Shown in pieces: positions 15,591 through 25,209 of a DNA stretch of 64,000 bases. The number at the start of each line of letters is the position of its first letter. Position 1 is the first letter of the stretch. Under the pieces are notes generated by a model, which saw only the letters and a list, made by a program, of their open reading frames with translations, was not told where the DNA came from and ran no database searches. The stretch is from an uncultured Armatimonadota bacterium (GTDB lineage Bacteria; Armatimonadota; Fimbriimonadia; Fimbriimonadales; Fimbriimonadaceae). A program made the position numbers and the translations under genes. The stretch spans positions 62,001-126,000 of the forward strand of contig CAIYLG010000008.1 in assembly GCA_903927025.1 (NCBI GenBank), read 5' to 3'.

Positions 15591-17390
15591 CTATCGAAGC
15601 GGTGCAACTTTTTCGAGGAAGGCTTCCAGCGACATTGCGCCCAAGTCTCCATCTTCTCGGCTTCGTACACCCACAGTGCCCTGCTCAATATCTCTGTCGC
15701 CGAGGACGAGCATGAACGGCACCTTTTGGAGCTGACTCTCTCGGATTTTCTTGCCGAGCGTCTCTCGTCGATCATCCAGCGAAACGCGAATTCCGTGAAC
15801 GTCCCGGAGCTTCTCCTTGAGTGCAACCGCAGCCTCGACGTGTCGATCCGAAATCGGCAGAATCGCTACCTGCACGGGAGACAACCAGTAGGGGAACGCG
15901 CCCGCATACTGCTCCGTCAACAATCCGATCATTCTCTCAAGCGAGCCAAACGGCGCACGGTGAATCATGATCGGGCGATGGGGCTTGCTGTCCTCACCGG
16001 TATATTCCAGTTCAAACCGCTCAGGCAGGTTGTAGTCCACCTGCACCGTGCCCATCTGCCAGTCTCGTCCTAGGGCGTCCTTAATGATTAGGTCAAGCTT
16101 CGGGCCATAGAACGCAGCGTCTCCCGGAGACAGTTCGTAGTCCAGCCCAATCGTCTTGCAAGCCTCTTCGATGGCTGCCGTAGCCGCCGTCCAGTTGTCG
16201 TCGTGACCGATATACTTGCTGCTCGCAGGGTCCTTGGTGCCTACGCGTGCTCGATAATCCTTGAGGCCCAGCCGATTGAGGACTGCCTTCATCAAGTCGA
16301 CGACGCCAATGAACTCGCTGAGCAACTGATCTGGACGAACGAATAGGTGAGCGTCATCCTGAGTGAAGCCCCTCGCACGAAGAATTCCCGTGACCTCGCC
16401 GCTCTGCTCGTATCGGTGAACAGTTCCAAACTCGGCGTACCGAATCGGCAGATCACGATAGGACCGCATCTGAGCCTGATAGATCTCGATGTGGAACGGG
16501 CAGTTCATCGGCTTGAGGATGTAGGTTTCCTTCTCGTCATCCTCCATGAAAGGGAACATCTTGTCTTTGTACGTAATGACGTGACCAGACTTTTCATAGA
16601 GCCGAATGCTGGCAATCTGCGGGGTAATCACTGGCTCATACCCGCGCTTGAGCTGCTCTTCCTTGAGGAAGGACACCATCGTGTCGCGAAGCGTCGCTCC
16701 CTTGGGCAGCCACAGCGGCAGGCCAGGTCCCACTCGCGGCGAGAACATGAACAGCCCTAGTTCACGGCCAAGAATTCGGTGATCCCGTCGCTTGGCTTCT
16801 TCAAGGTTGTGAAGGTGTGTTTCAAGCTCCTCCGCCGATTCAAAAGCTGTTCCGTAGATGCGCGTGAGCTGCTTATTCTTGGAGTCTCCTCGCCAGTACG
16901 CACCGGCGATGGACATGAGCTTGAAGTGCTTGATCTCCTTTGTCGTGTCCACATGGGGGCCGCGGCAGAGGTCAATGAAGCGATGGAGCGTTCCTGCCCG
17001 ATCGGTCCTCTGCTGATCATAGAAACTCACTTCCTCGCCTTCTGGCACGGCTTCCAGCAGCTGGAGCTTGTACTCCGCCACTTCTGGTCCCTGGCCGAGT
17101 GTCGTCTCTTCCAGAATCTTGCTTCGCGCTTCCTCTCGGTTCGAGGCGACAAGTCGAATGATTCGCTGGTCCAATTTGGCCAGTTCCTTCATCTTCGACT
17201 CGATCTTCGTCAGGTCCTCTTCGCGAATCGGGGTCGGTGCCTCGACGTCGTAGTAAAAGCCGTTCTCAATCGGGGGACCAATCGCGAGCTTGATTCCGGG
17301 GTAGAGCTCGGTGAGAGCCTGCGCCATTAAGTGGGCGGCGGAATGCCGGAGACGATATAAATAGCTTTCTTCGTAACTAGGTGCTGCCAT
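15591..17390 (-). CDS. thrS: Threonyl-tRNA synthetase lacking the TGS domain
   Basis: 599 aa class II synthetase. The second-domain editing motif HSAAH is at residues 16-20, and the zinc/active-site elements include MNCPFHIEIY. Motif 2 is the HRYEQSGEVTGILRARGFTQDDAHLF region and motif 3 HRAPFGSLERMIG; a C-terminal anticodon-binding domain runs from about 490. Most bacterial ThrS proteins (about 640 aa) begin with an extra TGS domain; here the frame is closed by a stop 14 codons upstream of the ATG, so the short form is genuine. TGS-less ThrS is known in cyanobacteria. No T-box leader is visible upstream. Confidence 0.96.
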   Translation of the reverse strand: MAAPSYEESYLYRLRHSAAHLMAQALTELYPGIKLAIGPPIENGFYYDVEAPTPIREEDLTKIESKMKELAKLDQRIIRLVASNREEARSKILEETTLGQGPEVAEYKLQLLEAVPEGEEVSFYDQQRTDRAGTLHRFIDLCRGPHVDTTKEIKHFKLMSIAGAYWRGDSKNKQLTRIYGTAFESAEELETHLHNLEEAKRRDHRILGRELGLFMFSPRVGPGLPLWLPKGATLRDTMVSFLKEEQLKRGYEPVITPQIASIRLYEKSGHVITYKDKMFPFMEDDEKETYILKPMNCPFHIEIYQAQMRSYRDLPIRYAEFGTVHRYEQSGEVTGILRARGFTQDDAHLFVRPDQLLSEFIGVVDLMKAVLNRLGLKDYRARVGTKDPASSKYIGHDDNWTAATAAIEEACKTIGLDYELSPGDAAFYGPKLDLIIKDALGRDWQMGTVQVDYNLPERFELEYTGEDSKPHRPIMIHRAPFGSLERMIGLLTEQYAGAFPYWLSPVQVAILPISDRHVEAAVALKEKLRDVHGIRVSLDDRRETLGKKIRESQLQKVPFMLVLGDRDIEQGTVGVRSREDGDLGAMSLEAFLEKVAPLR

Positions 17391-17528
17391 AGGTAAAACC
17401 TCCCATACAAAGGGATCAAGTTGTCGAGTGAATTATACTTCCTCGAACAAAACCGCCTGACGCGAAGTCTAGGTGAGTAGATTCGTCGACGAATCAGAGA
17501 ATTTGTCGATCCAGGAGCTCCAAAACAG

Positions 17529-18377
17529 TTGTCGATCCTCGCATTTCTGGCTGCAGCAACCATCCAACAGGCTGGTCAACCCTTCGTGGATCCGAATACC
17601 GCAGAATTCTTGGGGGGCACAAATCAGCTCACGGCCAACCAGCTCCTTTTCTTAAATCTCACAGGCTCAGTTTCATACAAGGGGCGGACGGTGCCCATCG
17701 TCACCAATGTTTACTGGAATGCCTCCATGGGCGGTGCCAACGGAACCGTTCTAACGCAACAGGTCGAGGTGGAATCCTGGTCAAACGGAGCCCTGGTAAG
17801 GCGAATTACCGGAGACGGCAACACCCTGTACAGCTACGATTTGATCGCTAGAACCTACTCTGCGACATCCTACGGCAACGCTTCGCTGACACGTCCCAAC
17901 CTCTATCTCAACGCGCTGCTGAACGATTTGGACCACAGCGTCAAGGGTTACGATGCATACCTGGTGAAGATGCTTCGGCAAATCTATCTACCACCTGTCG
18001 ACGCAACCGGCGCAGCAGTCTTCATTTCTTGGATGCCTACCGCCGTCTCATATCAACTTCAGGGCGCAACAGTGGACCCTGTGAATCGCCAGGTCGGCTA
18101 CACCCCAACTCCCACTGAAAGCTTCTACATGTACAACGGCAGCCCAAAGCGAACGATCGTTTTCGACATGATTGCAGGCTCAAACAACCAGCCCGATAGC
18201 CTCCAGTCTGTCTACTTCAATCAGTTTGAAAACATTGGTGGTCAGCCGCGAATCACCCAGTGGCAAATGAGGCCCTACACGGGACAGGTTTTCAATCCGA
18301 CTTTGTTCCAGCCGTACACCGGAACACAGTTGCGAGGATGGAAGATGGTTGTCTCCGCAACACCGTACTCCGGCTAA
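17529..18377 (+). CDS. Hypothetical protein with possible signal peptide
   Basis: 282 aa from a TTG start preceded by CCAGGAGC at good distance. The first residues (MSILAFLAAATIQQAGQ) look like a weak signal peptide. The body reads like a beta-rich protein (LTGSVSYKGRTVPIVTNVYWN, GDGNTLYSYDLIARTYSATSYG, ITQWQMRPYTGQVFNPTLFQP). No recognisable family. Convergent with the next gene, overlapping it by 4 bp. Confidence 0.65.
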   Translation: MSILAFLAAATIQQAGQPFVDPNTAEFLGGTNQLTANQLLFLNLTGSVSYKGRTVPIVTNVYWNASMGGANGTVLTQQVEVESWSNGALVRRITGDGNTLYSYDLIARTYSATSYGNASLTRPNLYLNALLNDLDHSVKGYDAYLVKMLRQIYLPPVDATGAAVFISWMPTAVSYQLQGATVDPVNRQVGYTPTPTESFYMYNGSPKRTIVFDMIAGSNNQPDSLQSVYFNQFENIGGQPRITQWQMRPYTGQVFNPTLFQPYTGTQLRGWKMVVSATPYSG

Positions 18378-18805
18378 AGCCGGGCCAAGAATCGGTCCCA
18401 GGCCTCTTCTGTCGGAAGTCCGATCATCAGAGGATCGAAAAGGCCTTCTCGGACGATACCGGCAAACGAGCGCTCAGGTCTGTCTGGCAAAATGAGCGAC
18501 TCCCATTCCTGGTTTGCAGCACCCACATAGGTGCTGGACCAACGACTTTTCGGGGTCACGGCTTCCACAAAGGGGATATGGGCTGCATCCACAAGAAAAA
18601 GAGTTCTGATATGGATCTCTGCGTCAGCTTCTGAAATCAGGCGACTCCAAATTCCAAGTTCAACTTGAGCGCGGGGATCAAACCCACCGATTAAGATGTC
18701 GCCGTCATGAAGTTCAAGTACTTCGCCGCTCAAACTCGCTGCGACGGTTGGGGGAATGGGTTTCGAATCCGGCTCCCACGTGTCAAATTTCGCTCTCCAC
18801 AGCAC
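18374..18805 (-). CDS. Hypothetical protein downstream of a thioredoxin lipoprotein
   Basis: 143 aa, starting at GTG directly after the TAG of the thioredoxin-like gene, so almost certainly co-translated with it. The sequence (LHDGDILIGGFDPRAQVELGIWSRL, HIRTLFLVDAAHIPFVEAV) has no signal peptide and no family I recognise. Coupling suggests a role with the thiol oxidoreductase, but this is inference. Confidence 0.6.
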   Translation of the reverse strand: MLWRAKFDTWEPDSKPIPPTVAASLSGEVLELHDGDILIGGFDPRAQVELGIWSRLISEADAEIHIRTLFLVDAAHIPFVEAVTPKSRWSSTYVGAANQEWESLILPDRPERSFAGIVREGLFDPLMIGLPTEEAWDRFLARL

Positions 18806-19309
18806 CTACAGGAGCGCCTGCGCCACTGCGGCGTCAAGCTCCGCATCTCCACCGGCGTCGTATCCGATGCTTGAGTACAGAACCTTTCCATCCTTTCCAA
18901 CGACGATCGTCGTTGGAAGACCAGTGATGCCGAAGGCGCGGGACATCTTCCGATCCTCGTCCAAGAACATCGGCAACTGGGCGTTCTGTTCGGCTCGGAA
19001 CTTTGCAACGGTAGCCAGATCATCGGTCGTCACCGCCATCACAACGAGTCCACGATCCTTGTTGTCCTTCCAAAGCTTTTCAATGTGGGGTAGCTCCTCG
19101 CGGCATGGCGGACACCACGTTGCCCAGAAGTCAATCAGAACGGCACGCCCGTTGTAGCTGGCCGAGTCAATCCTCAACACCGGGTCCTTAATCGATGCCA
19201 CCGCAAACCCAGGCATCTTGTCTCCGGCTGCCACCCCGGGTTCCCTTCCCACACAGCCGCTCAGTAACACTGCCACGGTCGGGATCAGGATCTGCCACAG
19301 TTTCGCCAT
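18806..19309 (-). CDS. TlpA/ResA-like thioredoxin lipoprotein
   Basis: 167 aa. The N-terminus MAKLWQILIPTVAVLLSGC carries a lipobox (LSGC), predicting a lipid-anchored periplasmic protein. The thioredoxin fold has the active site FWATWCPPC at about 72-80 and the cis-Pro loop GLPTTIVVGKDG. Such proteins reduce or exchange thiols in cytochrome c maturation or periplasmic protein repair; no ccm genes are in the window, so the partner is unknown. Confidence 0.9.
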   Translation of the reverse strand: MAKLWQILIPTVAVLLSGCVGREPGVAAGDKMPGFAVASIKDPVLRIDSASYNGRAVLIDFWATWCPPCREELPHIEKLWKDNKDRGLVVMAVTTDDLATVAKFRAEQNAQLPMFLDEDRKMSRAFGITGLPTTIVVGKDGKVLYSSIGYDAGGDAELDAAVAQALL

Positions 19310-19317
19310 AACTTATC

Positions 19318-20070
19318 TTAGCTAAGAACTCCCCTCTTTAAGGACGCCAGCTCCCGGAAGTCTGAATGAGGTTGCATCTCAGTGATCACAACTACATCGC
19401 CTCGCTTGGAAAGCATGTGAGCCACAGCTCCTTCCATAGAGGCCAAGATTCTGTACTCCTCACCGCGGATCTGAATCGCACAGCAGTCGTCCAGGCCAAT
19501 TCCGATCCCAGATTCAGTTCGCATCATTGCTGAAAACTCTTTGATTCGAAAGCTCTCTCGACTCGTGTGGGGGCAAGCGACAAGGTCTACGATGCCAAGG
19601 CAATCCAATCGAGCCGTCAGCAACCCGGGGATTTGCTCGTACTGGGGCCAGTCGCTGTTGCCAACCCGAAACCAGCAGATAGCTCCAGCACTGAGTCCAC
19701 CCGCCGGACGCCCAGAATGCAGGTAGCTTCGAATCGCAAGGTCAAAGCCAATCTTTCGCCAGTGGCCCATCATCGCCTTCGTATTGCCGCCGCCCACATA
19801 GACTACGTCCGCCCATTCAAGCTTTGGTTGGTAGACGTCGCTCGAGGCGTCCGACCCAAGTAGTCTCAGTACGTCGACATCACAATCCAGACGATCTTCA
19901 AACTCGGTGCGGATACAGTCTGCGTACTCTTCGCTGTCCATCGACGCAGTCGGAACGAACAACAGTTTTGGGCGAGACCGGCCAGTCAGAGAAACCAGTT
20001 CTCGGTCAATTGAGAGCGTTTCTCCGGACTCAACACTTCCCCCGCCAATGGCAATAATATTCGGTCCCAC
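19318..20070 (-). CDS. Peptidase E-like (S51, cyanophycinase-type) protein
   Basis: 250 aa. Family features: an N-terminal IIAIGGGSVESGE, KLLFVPTASMD, then YVGGGNT and the nucleophile elbow GLSAGAICW with the catalytic Ser at about 127, followed by a CPHTS segment where the catalytic His is expected. Peptidase E cleaves Asp-X dipeptides; relatives degrade cyanophycin. Start is GTG (second codon GGA), which lies inside a strong hairpin (see that entry). Confidence 0.85.
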   Translation of the reverse strand: MGPNIIAIGGGSVESGETLSIDRELVSLTGRSRPKLLFVPTASMDSEEYADCIRTEFEDRLDCDVDVLRLLGSDASSDVYQPKLEWADVVYVGGGNTKAMMGHWRKIGFDLAIRSYLHSGRPAGGLSAGAICWFRVGNSDWPQYEQIPGLLTARLDCLGIVDLVACPHTSRESFRIKEFSAMMRTESGIGIGLDDCCAIQIRGEEYRILASMEGAVAHMLSKRGDVVVITEMQPHSDFRELASLKRGVLS

Positions 20071-20093
20071 GATCCATTTTGGACCGTGGGACC
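20063..20093 (-). promoter_or_regulatory. Hairpin covering the start codon of the peptidase E-like gene
   Basis: GGTCCCACG and CGTGGGACC, extended by TCC/GGA after one mismatch, form a stem of about 12 pairs with a 5-nt loop. The gene's GTG start sits in the downstream arm on the minus-strand transcript, and AGAGG lies just upstream of the hairpin. It could either terminate transcription from the upstream pseudopilin gene or limit translation of this one; no T-tract follows. Confidence 0.5.
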
Positions 20094-20122
20094 TCTGAGT
20101 GTCTTATGAAGGTTGCCAGAAA

Positions 20123-21004
20123 TTACGGAGTCGTCGGATTCTTTCGCCAGTCGTTGTCGTTATAGGAACGCCAAGTCTGGTTGATGTTTCTCCACTTTGC
20201 GTGGAAATCTGCATAGGCGATGTTAACGCCACCCTGTACGTCAAGGAACCCACCGCCGACGCCGCTGGGACTGGTGCCAGAGTTGTAAAGCACCTTCTTA
20301 TCGCCGTGGCGTGGCCACAGACGGGACTGGAGTGCGCTCGCATTGACGATTGCCCCACTGGTGGTAACGTTGCCTGCCGTGTCGTCGAACGCCCAAGGCT
20401 GAGGATACAGACCTCCACGCGATGGTGAGCCATCGGCACGGGCTGCGTCAGCAAGAAGAATGAAGTTCGCGGGAGCGGCAAGGCTTGTCGAGGTGGATTC
20501 CTCGTTAAACCCAAAGTCGGGGTTCGCCGCATACCAAGCCTGCTTGCTGGCACCAGGCAGGTTCTTTTCATTGCTGTTGCTGCCGTAATCCACGGTCCAC
20601 CACTGCTTGGTGGTGGCAACTGGCCACGCTGGAGAATCTGGATCCTTCCAAACTCCGCCCACATTTGAAGTCGCGGTGGGAAGTGAATTGCCCGACTTAA
20701 TGTAGGAGCCCAGCTTGAACCGAATCGGATACGGCTCAACCTGGCTAGCATCGGTTGCCGTGGTGTAGTTGGGTGAGGTTCGCTCCGTGACACTGTTCGG
20801 AAAAGTGTCGTCCACGTCTGCAACATACAGCGCATAGCCGAGGCCAAGCTGCTTTACGTTGGACAACGCAACCGACTTCTTAGCTGCATCCTTAGCCTGA
20901 GCGAAAACAGGGAACAAGATGGCCGCCAGGATCGCGATGATCGCAATGACCACCAGCAGCTCGATGAGCGTAAACGCTCTTTGGGTTGATTTTGAATCGA
21001 TCAT
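20123..21004 (-). CDS. Pseudopilin of the DUF1559-like, H-X9-DG class
   Basis: 293 aa. The N-terminus has a short charged leader, [10 protein letters not shown] and a 20-residue hydrophobic helix ([20 protein letters not shown]), the prepilin peptidase substrate; residue -1 is Ala where Gly is usual. The C-terminal [12 protein letters not shown] is a variant of the H-X9-DG element of this class, common in Planctomycetes, Verrucomicrobia and Armatimonadota. Such proteins are often present in many copies per genome and are thought to be processed by PilD; exact role unknown. A 590-bp gap lies upstream. Confidence 0.85.
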   Translation of the reverse strand: MIDSKSTQRAFTLIELLVVIAIIAILAAILFPVFAQAKDAAKKSVALSNVKQLGLGYALYVADVDDTFPNSVTERTSPNYTTATDASQVEPYPIRFKLGSYIKSGNSLPTATSNVGGVWKDPDSPAWPVATTKQWWTVDYGSNSNEKNLPGASKQAWYAANPDFGFNEESTSTSLAAPANFILLADAARADGSPSRGGLYPQPWAFDDTAGNVTTSGAIVNASALQSRLWPRHGDKKVLYNSGTSPSGVGGGFLDVQGGVNIAYADFHAKWRNINQTWRSYNDNDWRKNPTTP

Positions 21005-21594
21005 AACAAGTGCTCAATAGAAGAGTTCAATGCTATGATACGGCGAATTTCGCCTATAGACCATTTAATCAACTAATTAAATCATCTATCTATTCCTTTA
21101 AGTCGCCACGACAAGGTTTCACATTCGATCATTCGCCTTAAGGGGGCAAATTCTTTTTGAAAATTGACGTCTCAAAATTGGAACACTGGCTTCAGCCGAC
21201 TTGCCGACCGAGGCTTCAGCCCGGGGAAATGACTCGAAATCACCAACCATTTGGCTTTCGGGATATGCAATTTGAACCAAGTCGACTCCTCCACTGCTCG
21301 CGGTGGCCCTAGCTTTACAGAACTACGCCGGGGATCGGGTTCCAGCGAGAATTGCTGACCCACCGGGAAACCGTTTACTGTCGGCATGGTCAGAGCCCAC
21401 ATGCGCCTTGAAACAACCTTTTAGCACAAGGTCAATGCGAAGGGAGAGGAGCAGCCAGCCCTCCTTTGTTCAAGAAAGTGTTTGCCAGGGCTCAAGTCAC
21501 GAACGACCACACCTCGCCGCCGCACTGCACCCCCACCACGAACCCGTTATTGTGCGGGAACAAGACTCCTCCCAAGGGTATCCTGCTTAGCTTA

Positions 21595-23055
21595 GTGTCT
21601 ACTGCTTCCGAAGCGATCGATGACGCTGGCTTCGCTCCCAAAGAAAACGCTGTATCCGTAGTCTGGAAGCTCGCTTGGCCGGCTGTAGCCTTGAACTCGC
21701 TCCAGGTGATCAATCAACTCCTGGATCGCGGCTTCATTGGTCACCTTCCTGCAGCAGCGCTGACCGCACACGGTGGGGCCATCAACGTGATGTTCCTCAT
21801 GTTCTCGTTGGCGATGGCAGTCGCAACCGGAGCGACCGCCCTGGTCAGCCGAGCATTTGGCGCAGAGAACCCAGCCGAGTACCGCCTTGCGAGCGACCAA
21901 TCCATCCGCATCGCCATCCTGAGCGGGTTCATCATGGCTGGGCTGACTGCTCTGACCGCCTCTGCCGCCGCACACGTCGTGCTGCCGGCGGATGACAAGG
22001 AATCCATTCACTTGATGACGAGGTTTGTCCTTGTCTATTCCACGTGCTTGCCGCCGATCTATGCCATCCAGTCTCTGGCAGGCTCGCTGAGGGGCATTGG
22101 CGATACCAAGAGCCCTATGTATATTTCAGGACTTCAGATCCTGATTCACATGACGCTCAACTGCCTGCTGATCTTCCCGACTCGGCATGTTCAGCTATTC
22201 GGCTCAGGTGCGGTTCTAGTTTTGCCGGGCGCCGGGCTCGGCCTTGTCGGTGCGGCAACTTCCCTTTCGATTAGCGCCTGGATCTCCGCGACGATCTATA
22301 TGATCTTCCTCAAGCGAACGCCGCTTGGGGGAGTGAGTGGCTTCCGACTTCCAGAGGTGCATTGGTTCTCGCGCGTCATGAAGATCGCCGTACCGGCGGC
22401 GCTTATGGCAACTCTGAGAGTGCTGAGTCTTACGGTTTTCACGATCATCCTTGCGATGGTTCCAGGCGCTTCGGTGGCGATCGGCTCCATGAGCACCGGG
22501 TTTGCTATTGAGTCCGTGATGTTCATGCCATCGTTCGGACTCTCCGTCGCAGCCGGCGCATTGGTTGGGCAGAGCCTAGGTATGAGAAGGCCAGACCGTG
22601 CCGAAAGGCTGGGCTGGATCGCTGCACATCACGGTGCCATGGTCACCCTCACCCTTGCAGTCATTATCTTTTTGGGCGCCCACAATATTGCCACCGTGCT
22701 CCTCGGAGATAAGCCGGAGATGATTGCCGAGTCCGTGCGACTCATTCGCTATCTCTGCACAACCGAGGCGCTATTCGCCTATGGAATGGTGATCTTCGGG
22801 GCGATGCAAGGCGCTGGAGATACAACACGGCCAATGTGGGTTTCGATCTTCGCGCTCTGGGGAGTTCGGGTGCCGGTCGCCTTTATTCTCGCTCTGCCTT
22901 CCGGATTCCACGTCACACCTTGGCTCACTGTTCCAATTGGAATGGGACTTGGCGCGAATGGTGCATGGATTGCCATGGCGGCGACACAGGGCCTTCAGGG
23001 AGTGCTGGCGCTCATCTTGTTCAAGCAGGGTGCCTGGAAAACGAAGAAGGTTTAA
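21595..23055 (+). CDS. MATE-family multidrug efflux transporter
   Basis: About 486 aa from the GTG giving VSTASEAIDD. The track start at 21466 (TTG) adds 43 residues of unlikely composition, so the exact start is uncertain. Around twelve hydrophobic helices are visible, in two similar halves, with MATE landmarks ALNSLQVINQLLDRGFIGHLP near the start, GATALVSRAFGA and AAGALVGQSLG, the paired Gln-Gly turns after helices 2 and 8. It exports cationic drugs or metabolites with Na+ or H+. It overlaps the convergent folP by 35 bp. Confidence 0.9.
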   Translation: MSTASEAIDDAGFAPKENAVSVVWKLAWPAVALNSLQVINQLLDRGFIGHLPAAALTAHGGAINVMFLMFSLAMAVATGATALVSRAFGAENPAEYRLASDQSIRIAILSGFIMAGLTALTASAAAHVVLPADDKESIHLMTRFVLVYSTCLPPIYAIQSLAGSLRGIGDTKSPMYISGLQILIHMTLNCLLIFPTRHVQLFGSGAVLVLPGAGLGLVGAATSLSISAWISATIYMIFLKRTPLGGVSGFRLPEVHWFSRVMKIAVPAALMATLRVLSLTVFTIILAMVPGASVAIGSMSTGFAIESVMFMPSFGLSVAAGALVGQSLGMRRPDRAERLGWIAAHHGAMVTLTLAVIIFLGAHNIATVLLGDKPEMIAESVRLIRYLCTTEALFAYGMVIFGAMQGAGDTTRPMWVSIFALWGVRVPVAFILALPSGFHVTPWLTVPIGMGLGANGAWIAMAATQGLQGVLALILFKQGAWKTKKV

Positions 23056-23854
23056 GGATAGCCGCGGCAACGTCAATAGCCTGCCTTGCTTCCCATACAT
23101 CGTGAGCCCTCACGACTCGAACCCCGGCGGCTTGTGCCAATACCTGCGCGGCTAGCGTTCCCGGCAGTCGGCGATCCACCGAAGCCCCCCCTGCGTAGAG
23201 TCCAATTGAGCTTTTGCGACTGACTCCAATGAGGACGGGAAAGCCAGTGGCGACAAACTTATCCAAGCCATGAAGTAGAGCTAGGTTATGAACCGGAGTC
23301 TTACCGAATCCGATTCCCGGGTCGATCCAAACTTGGTCTCGCGCAATTCCCATGCGCGTTGCCATCTCAGCCTGCCCCAAAAGGTAGGACAGGACCTCGT
23401 GTTCCACATCAACATAAGATGGTTTCGCCTGCATCGTCTGCGGTGCGCCCTGCATATGCATAACGCAAATCGCGGCTTGGCCCGCGGCGCAAACTTCGAG
23501 CATCTCAGGCTCAGAGAGGCCCGAGACATCATTGATCACATGAGCGCCCGCATCCAAAGCTTGCTTTGCAACACCCGCTCGGCGGGTATCCACTGAAATC
23601 TTCGCCCCAGCACGTACAAGCCGCTCGACAACCGGGATCACACGACGGAGTTCTTCATCATTCGACACAGGTTCCGCTCCTGGTCGGGTGGATTCACCAC
23701 CAATATCCAGCAGATCTGCCCCCTCGTCAAGCATCCTCAAACCAGCAGAAACGGCGTCATCTTCTAGGAAGTTGACGCCGTTTTCACTAAACGAATCGGG
23801 GGTGACGTTCAAGATTCCCATCAACGCAGGTCGATCGATGGGAAGGTCAAACAA
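23021..23854 (-). CDS. folP: Dihydropteroate synthase
   Basis: 277 aa TIM-barrel enzyme that condenses p-aminobenzoate with hydroxymethyl-dihydropterin diphosphate. Motifs: MGILNVTPDSFSENG (about 12-26, first pterin loop), LLDIGGESTRPGA (about 48-60, second loop), INDVSG, IDPGIGFGKT (about 168-177) and GVSRKS. It follows aspartate kinase by 2 bp and completes a four-gene minus-strand cluster. Confidence 0.96.
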   Translation of the reverse strand: MFDLPIDRPALMGILNVTPDSFSENGVNFLEDDAVSAGLRMLDEGADLLDIGGESTRPGAEPVSNDEELRRVIPVVERLVRAGAKISVDTRRAGVAKQALDAGAHVINDVSGLSEPEMLEVCAAGQAAICVMHMQGAPQTMQAKPSYVDVEHEVLSYLLGQAEMATRMGIARDQVWIDPGIGFGKTPVHNLALLHGLDKFVATGFPVLIGVSRKSSIGLYAGGASVDRRLPGTLAAQVLAQAAGVRVVRAHDVWEARQAIDVAAAILKPSSFSRHPA

Positions 23855-23856
23855 GC

Positions 23857-25209
23857 TTAACGAACCTCAGCGAGATGGAACCGATCGTGCAGAAGTTTCA
23901 CCGCTCGATTGGTATCTGCCTCGGGCACCAGAACGGAGAGCGAGTAGTCGCTGTCGGTCGTCTGAAGCACCGTCACCTGGCCGTTGGTCATCGTGGTGAG
24001 CACGTCAAGGAACAGACCCGGGGTCTGCATATACTCGTGTCCAACCAGCGACACCATCGTGCATCCTTCTGTGAGTTGAGCTGGTACCCGCTTGACTTCA
24101 CCGAAGCTCTCCAGCAATGACGCCTGAGTCTCAACTTCTTTGGAGGCATGCTGGCCAATTTGAATCAGATAGATTCGCTTTTCTTCACCGGCAACTGGGA
24201 TCACCAGGCCGTCGAGGACGTTCTCTACAGTCGGATACTGCGACCTTGGCACGGCAAATCCGGTACTGCTCGGGCTCAAGTTGAGCATGAACAGGCTGAT
24301 TCCATACTTTGCCATGGTCTGGTAGATGCGGCTCTCCAACATCACTCGGTCCGCATCATTGGCGCATCCCAAGTCGAATTGAAGATAAACCAACTTTCCA
24401 GTGTGAGTCACACCAGTGACGCGGCGACCTGGGAATCTCTCCCTTCCAACAATCTCAGTTCCCTCGTCGTCAGTGAAGGTGTTCTTTACCCACAGGGGAA
24501 TCCCGTAGTTCATCGCGATTTCTGCCGCGCGAGGATGAACCACTTTAGCCCCGAGGTGAGCAATTTCCGCGACCTCGTCGTAAGTCACCTTGCGAAGAGT
24601 CGGCGCTTCCTTAACTGCATCAGGGTCGGCGGTTTTGACACCGTCCACGTCCGTATAAATTTCAACGGCTTCGGCCTTTAGTGCGGCACCAATCGCCGCA
24701 CCAGTCGTGTCAGATCCACCACGTCCCAGCGTGGTCAGTTCACCGCCAGGAGCACCCTGAACCGGCGCAAATACTCCTTGGAAGCCGCAGACGACGGGGA
24801 TTTTCCCTTCATCAAGGCACCGTTGAATGCTGCTTGGGTTGATGGAAACAATACGGGCATCTCCGTAGACTCCGTCCGTTCGGATTCCAGCCTGTCCGCC
24901 TCGGAACGTTTGAGCGCTGTGGCCCAGCGTTTTGAGAGTGTGAGAGAAGATGACCGCGGAAAGGATTTCTCCGCACGCAAGCAATAGGTCCAACTCGCGA
25001 GAATCGGGTTCCACTGTGGGATCGATTTCGCGCAAAACGTTGATGAGAGTATCCGTCGCGTAGGGCGCGCCCTTTCGACCGATGGCGCTGACAACAACCA
25101 CCGGGCTGTACCCCTGCTCTTTTGCAGAGATCACACGCAAGGCCGATGTGAGGCGCGATTCCGGCTTGCCGACGCTCGTGCCGCCAAATTTCATCACCTT
25201 AATTCGCAT
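23857..25209 (-). CDS. dapG: Aspartate kinase (DapG-like)
   Basis: 450 aa. The kinase domain starts KVMKFGGTS (5-13), has VVVVSAIGRKGAPYATDTL as in the Bacillus DapG/LysC type, LTTLGRGGSDTTG (about 155-168) and TDVDGVKTADP. Two ACT domains follow (from about 290), with FAVPRSQYPTVENVLDG and the QTTDSDYSLSVLV region, the sites where lysine or threonine bind in relatives. It catalyses the first step of the Lys/Thr/Met pathway. The start overlaps the ACT-only gene upstream by 11 bp, indicating coupled expression. Confidence 0.93.
   Translation of the reverse strand: MRIKVMKFGGTSVGKPESRLTSALRVISAKEQGYSPVVVVSAIGRKGAPYATDTLINVLREIDPTVEPDSRELDLLLACGEILSAVIFSHTLKTLGHSAQTFRGGQAGIRTDGVYGDARIVSINPSSIQRCLDEGKIPVVCGFQGVFAPVQGAPGGELTTLGRGGSDTTGAAIGAALKAEAVEIYTDVDGVKTADPDAVKEAPTLRKVTYDEVAEIAHLGAKVVHPRAAEIAMNYGIPLWVKNTFTDDEGTEIVGRERFPGRRVTGVTHTGKLVYLQFDLGCANDADRVMLESRIYQTMAKYGISLFMLNLSPSSTGFAVPRSQYPTVENVLDGLVIPVAGEEKRIYLIQIGQHASKEVETQASLLESFGEVKRVPAQLTEGCTMVSLVGHEYMQTPGLFLDVLTTMTNGQVTVLQTTDSDYSLSVLVPEADTNRAVKLLHDRFHLAEVR

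Noticed and set aside
21005-21594. 590-bp gap between the pseudopilin and MATE genes, with ORFs 21172..21402 and 21303..21590
   Set aside because: The ORFs are unlike proteins. The gap is AT-rich near the pseudopilin start, which fits a promoter region, and holds a GGCTTCAGC-rich stretch; no clear promoter or RNA could be fixed.
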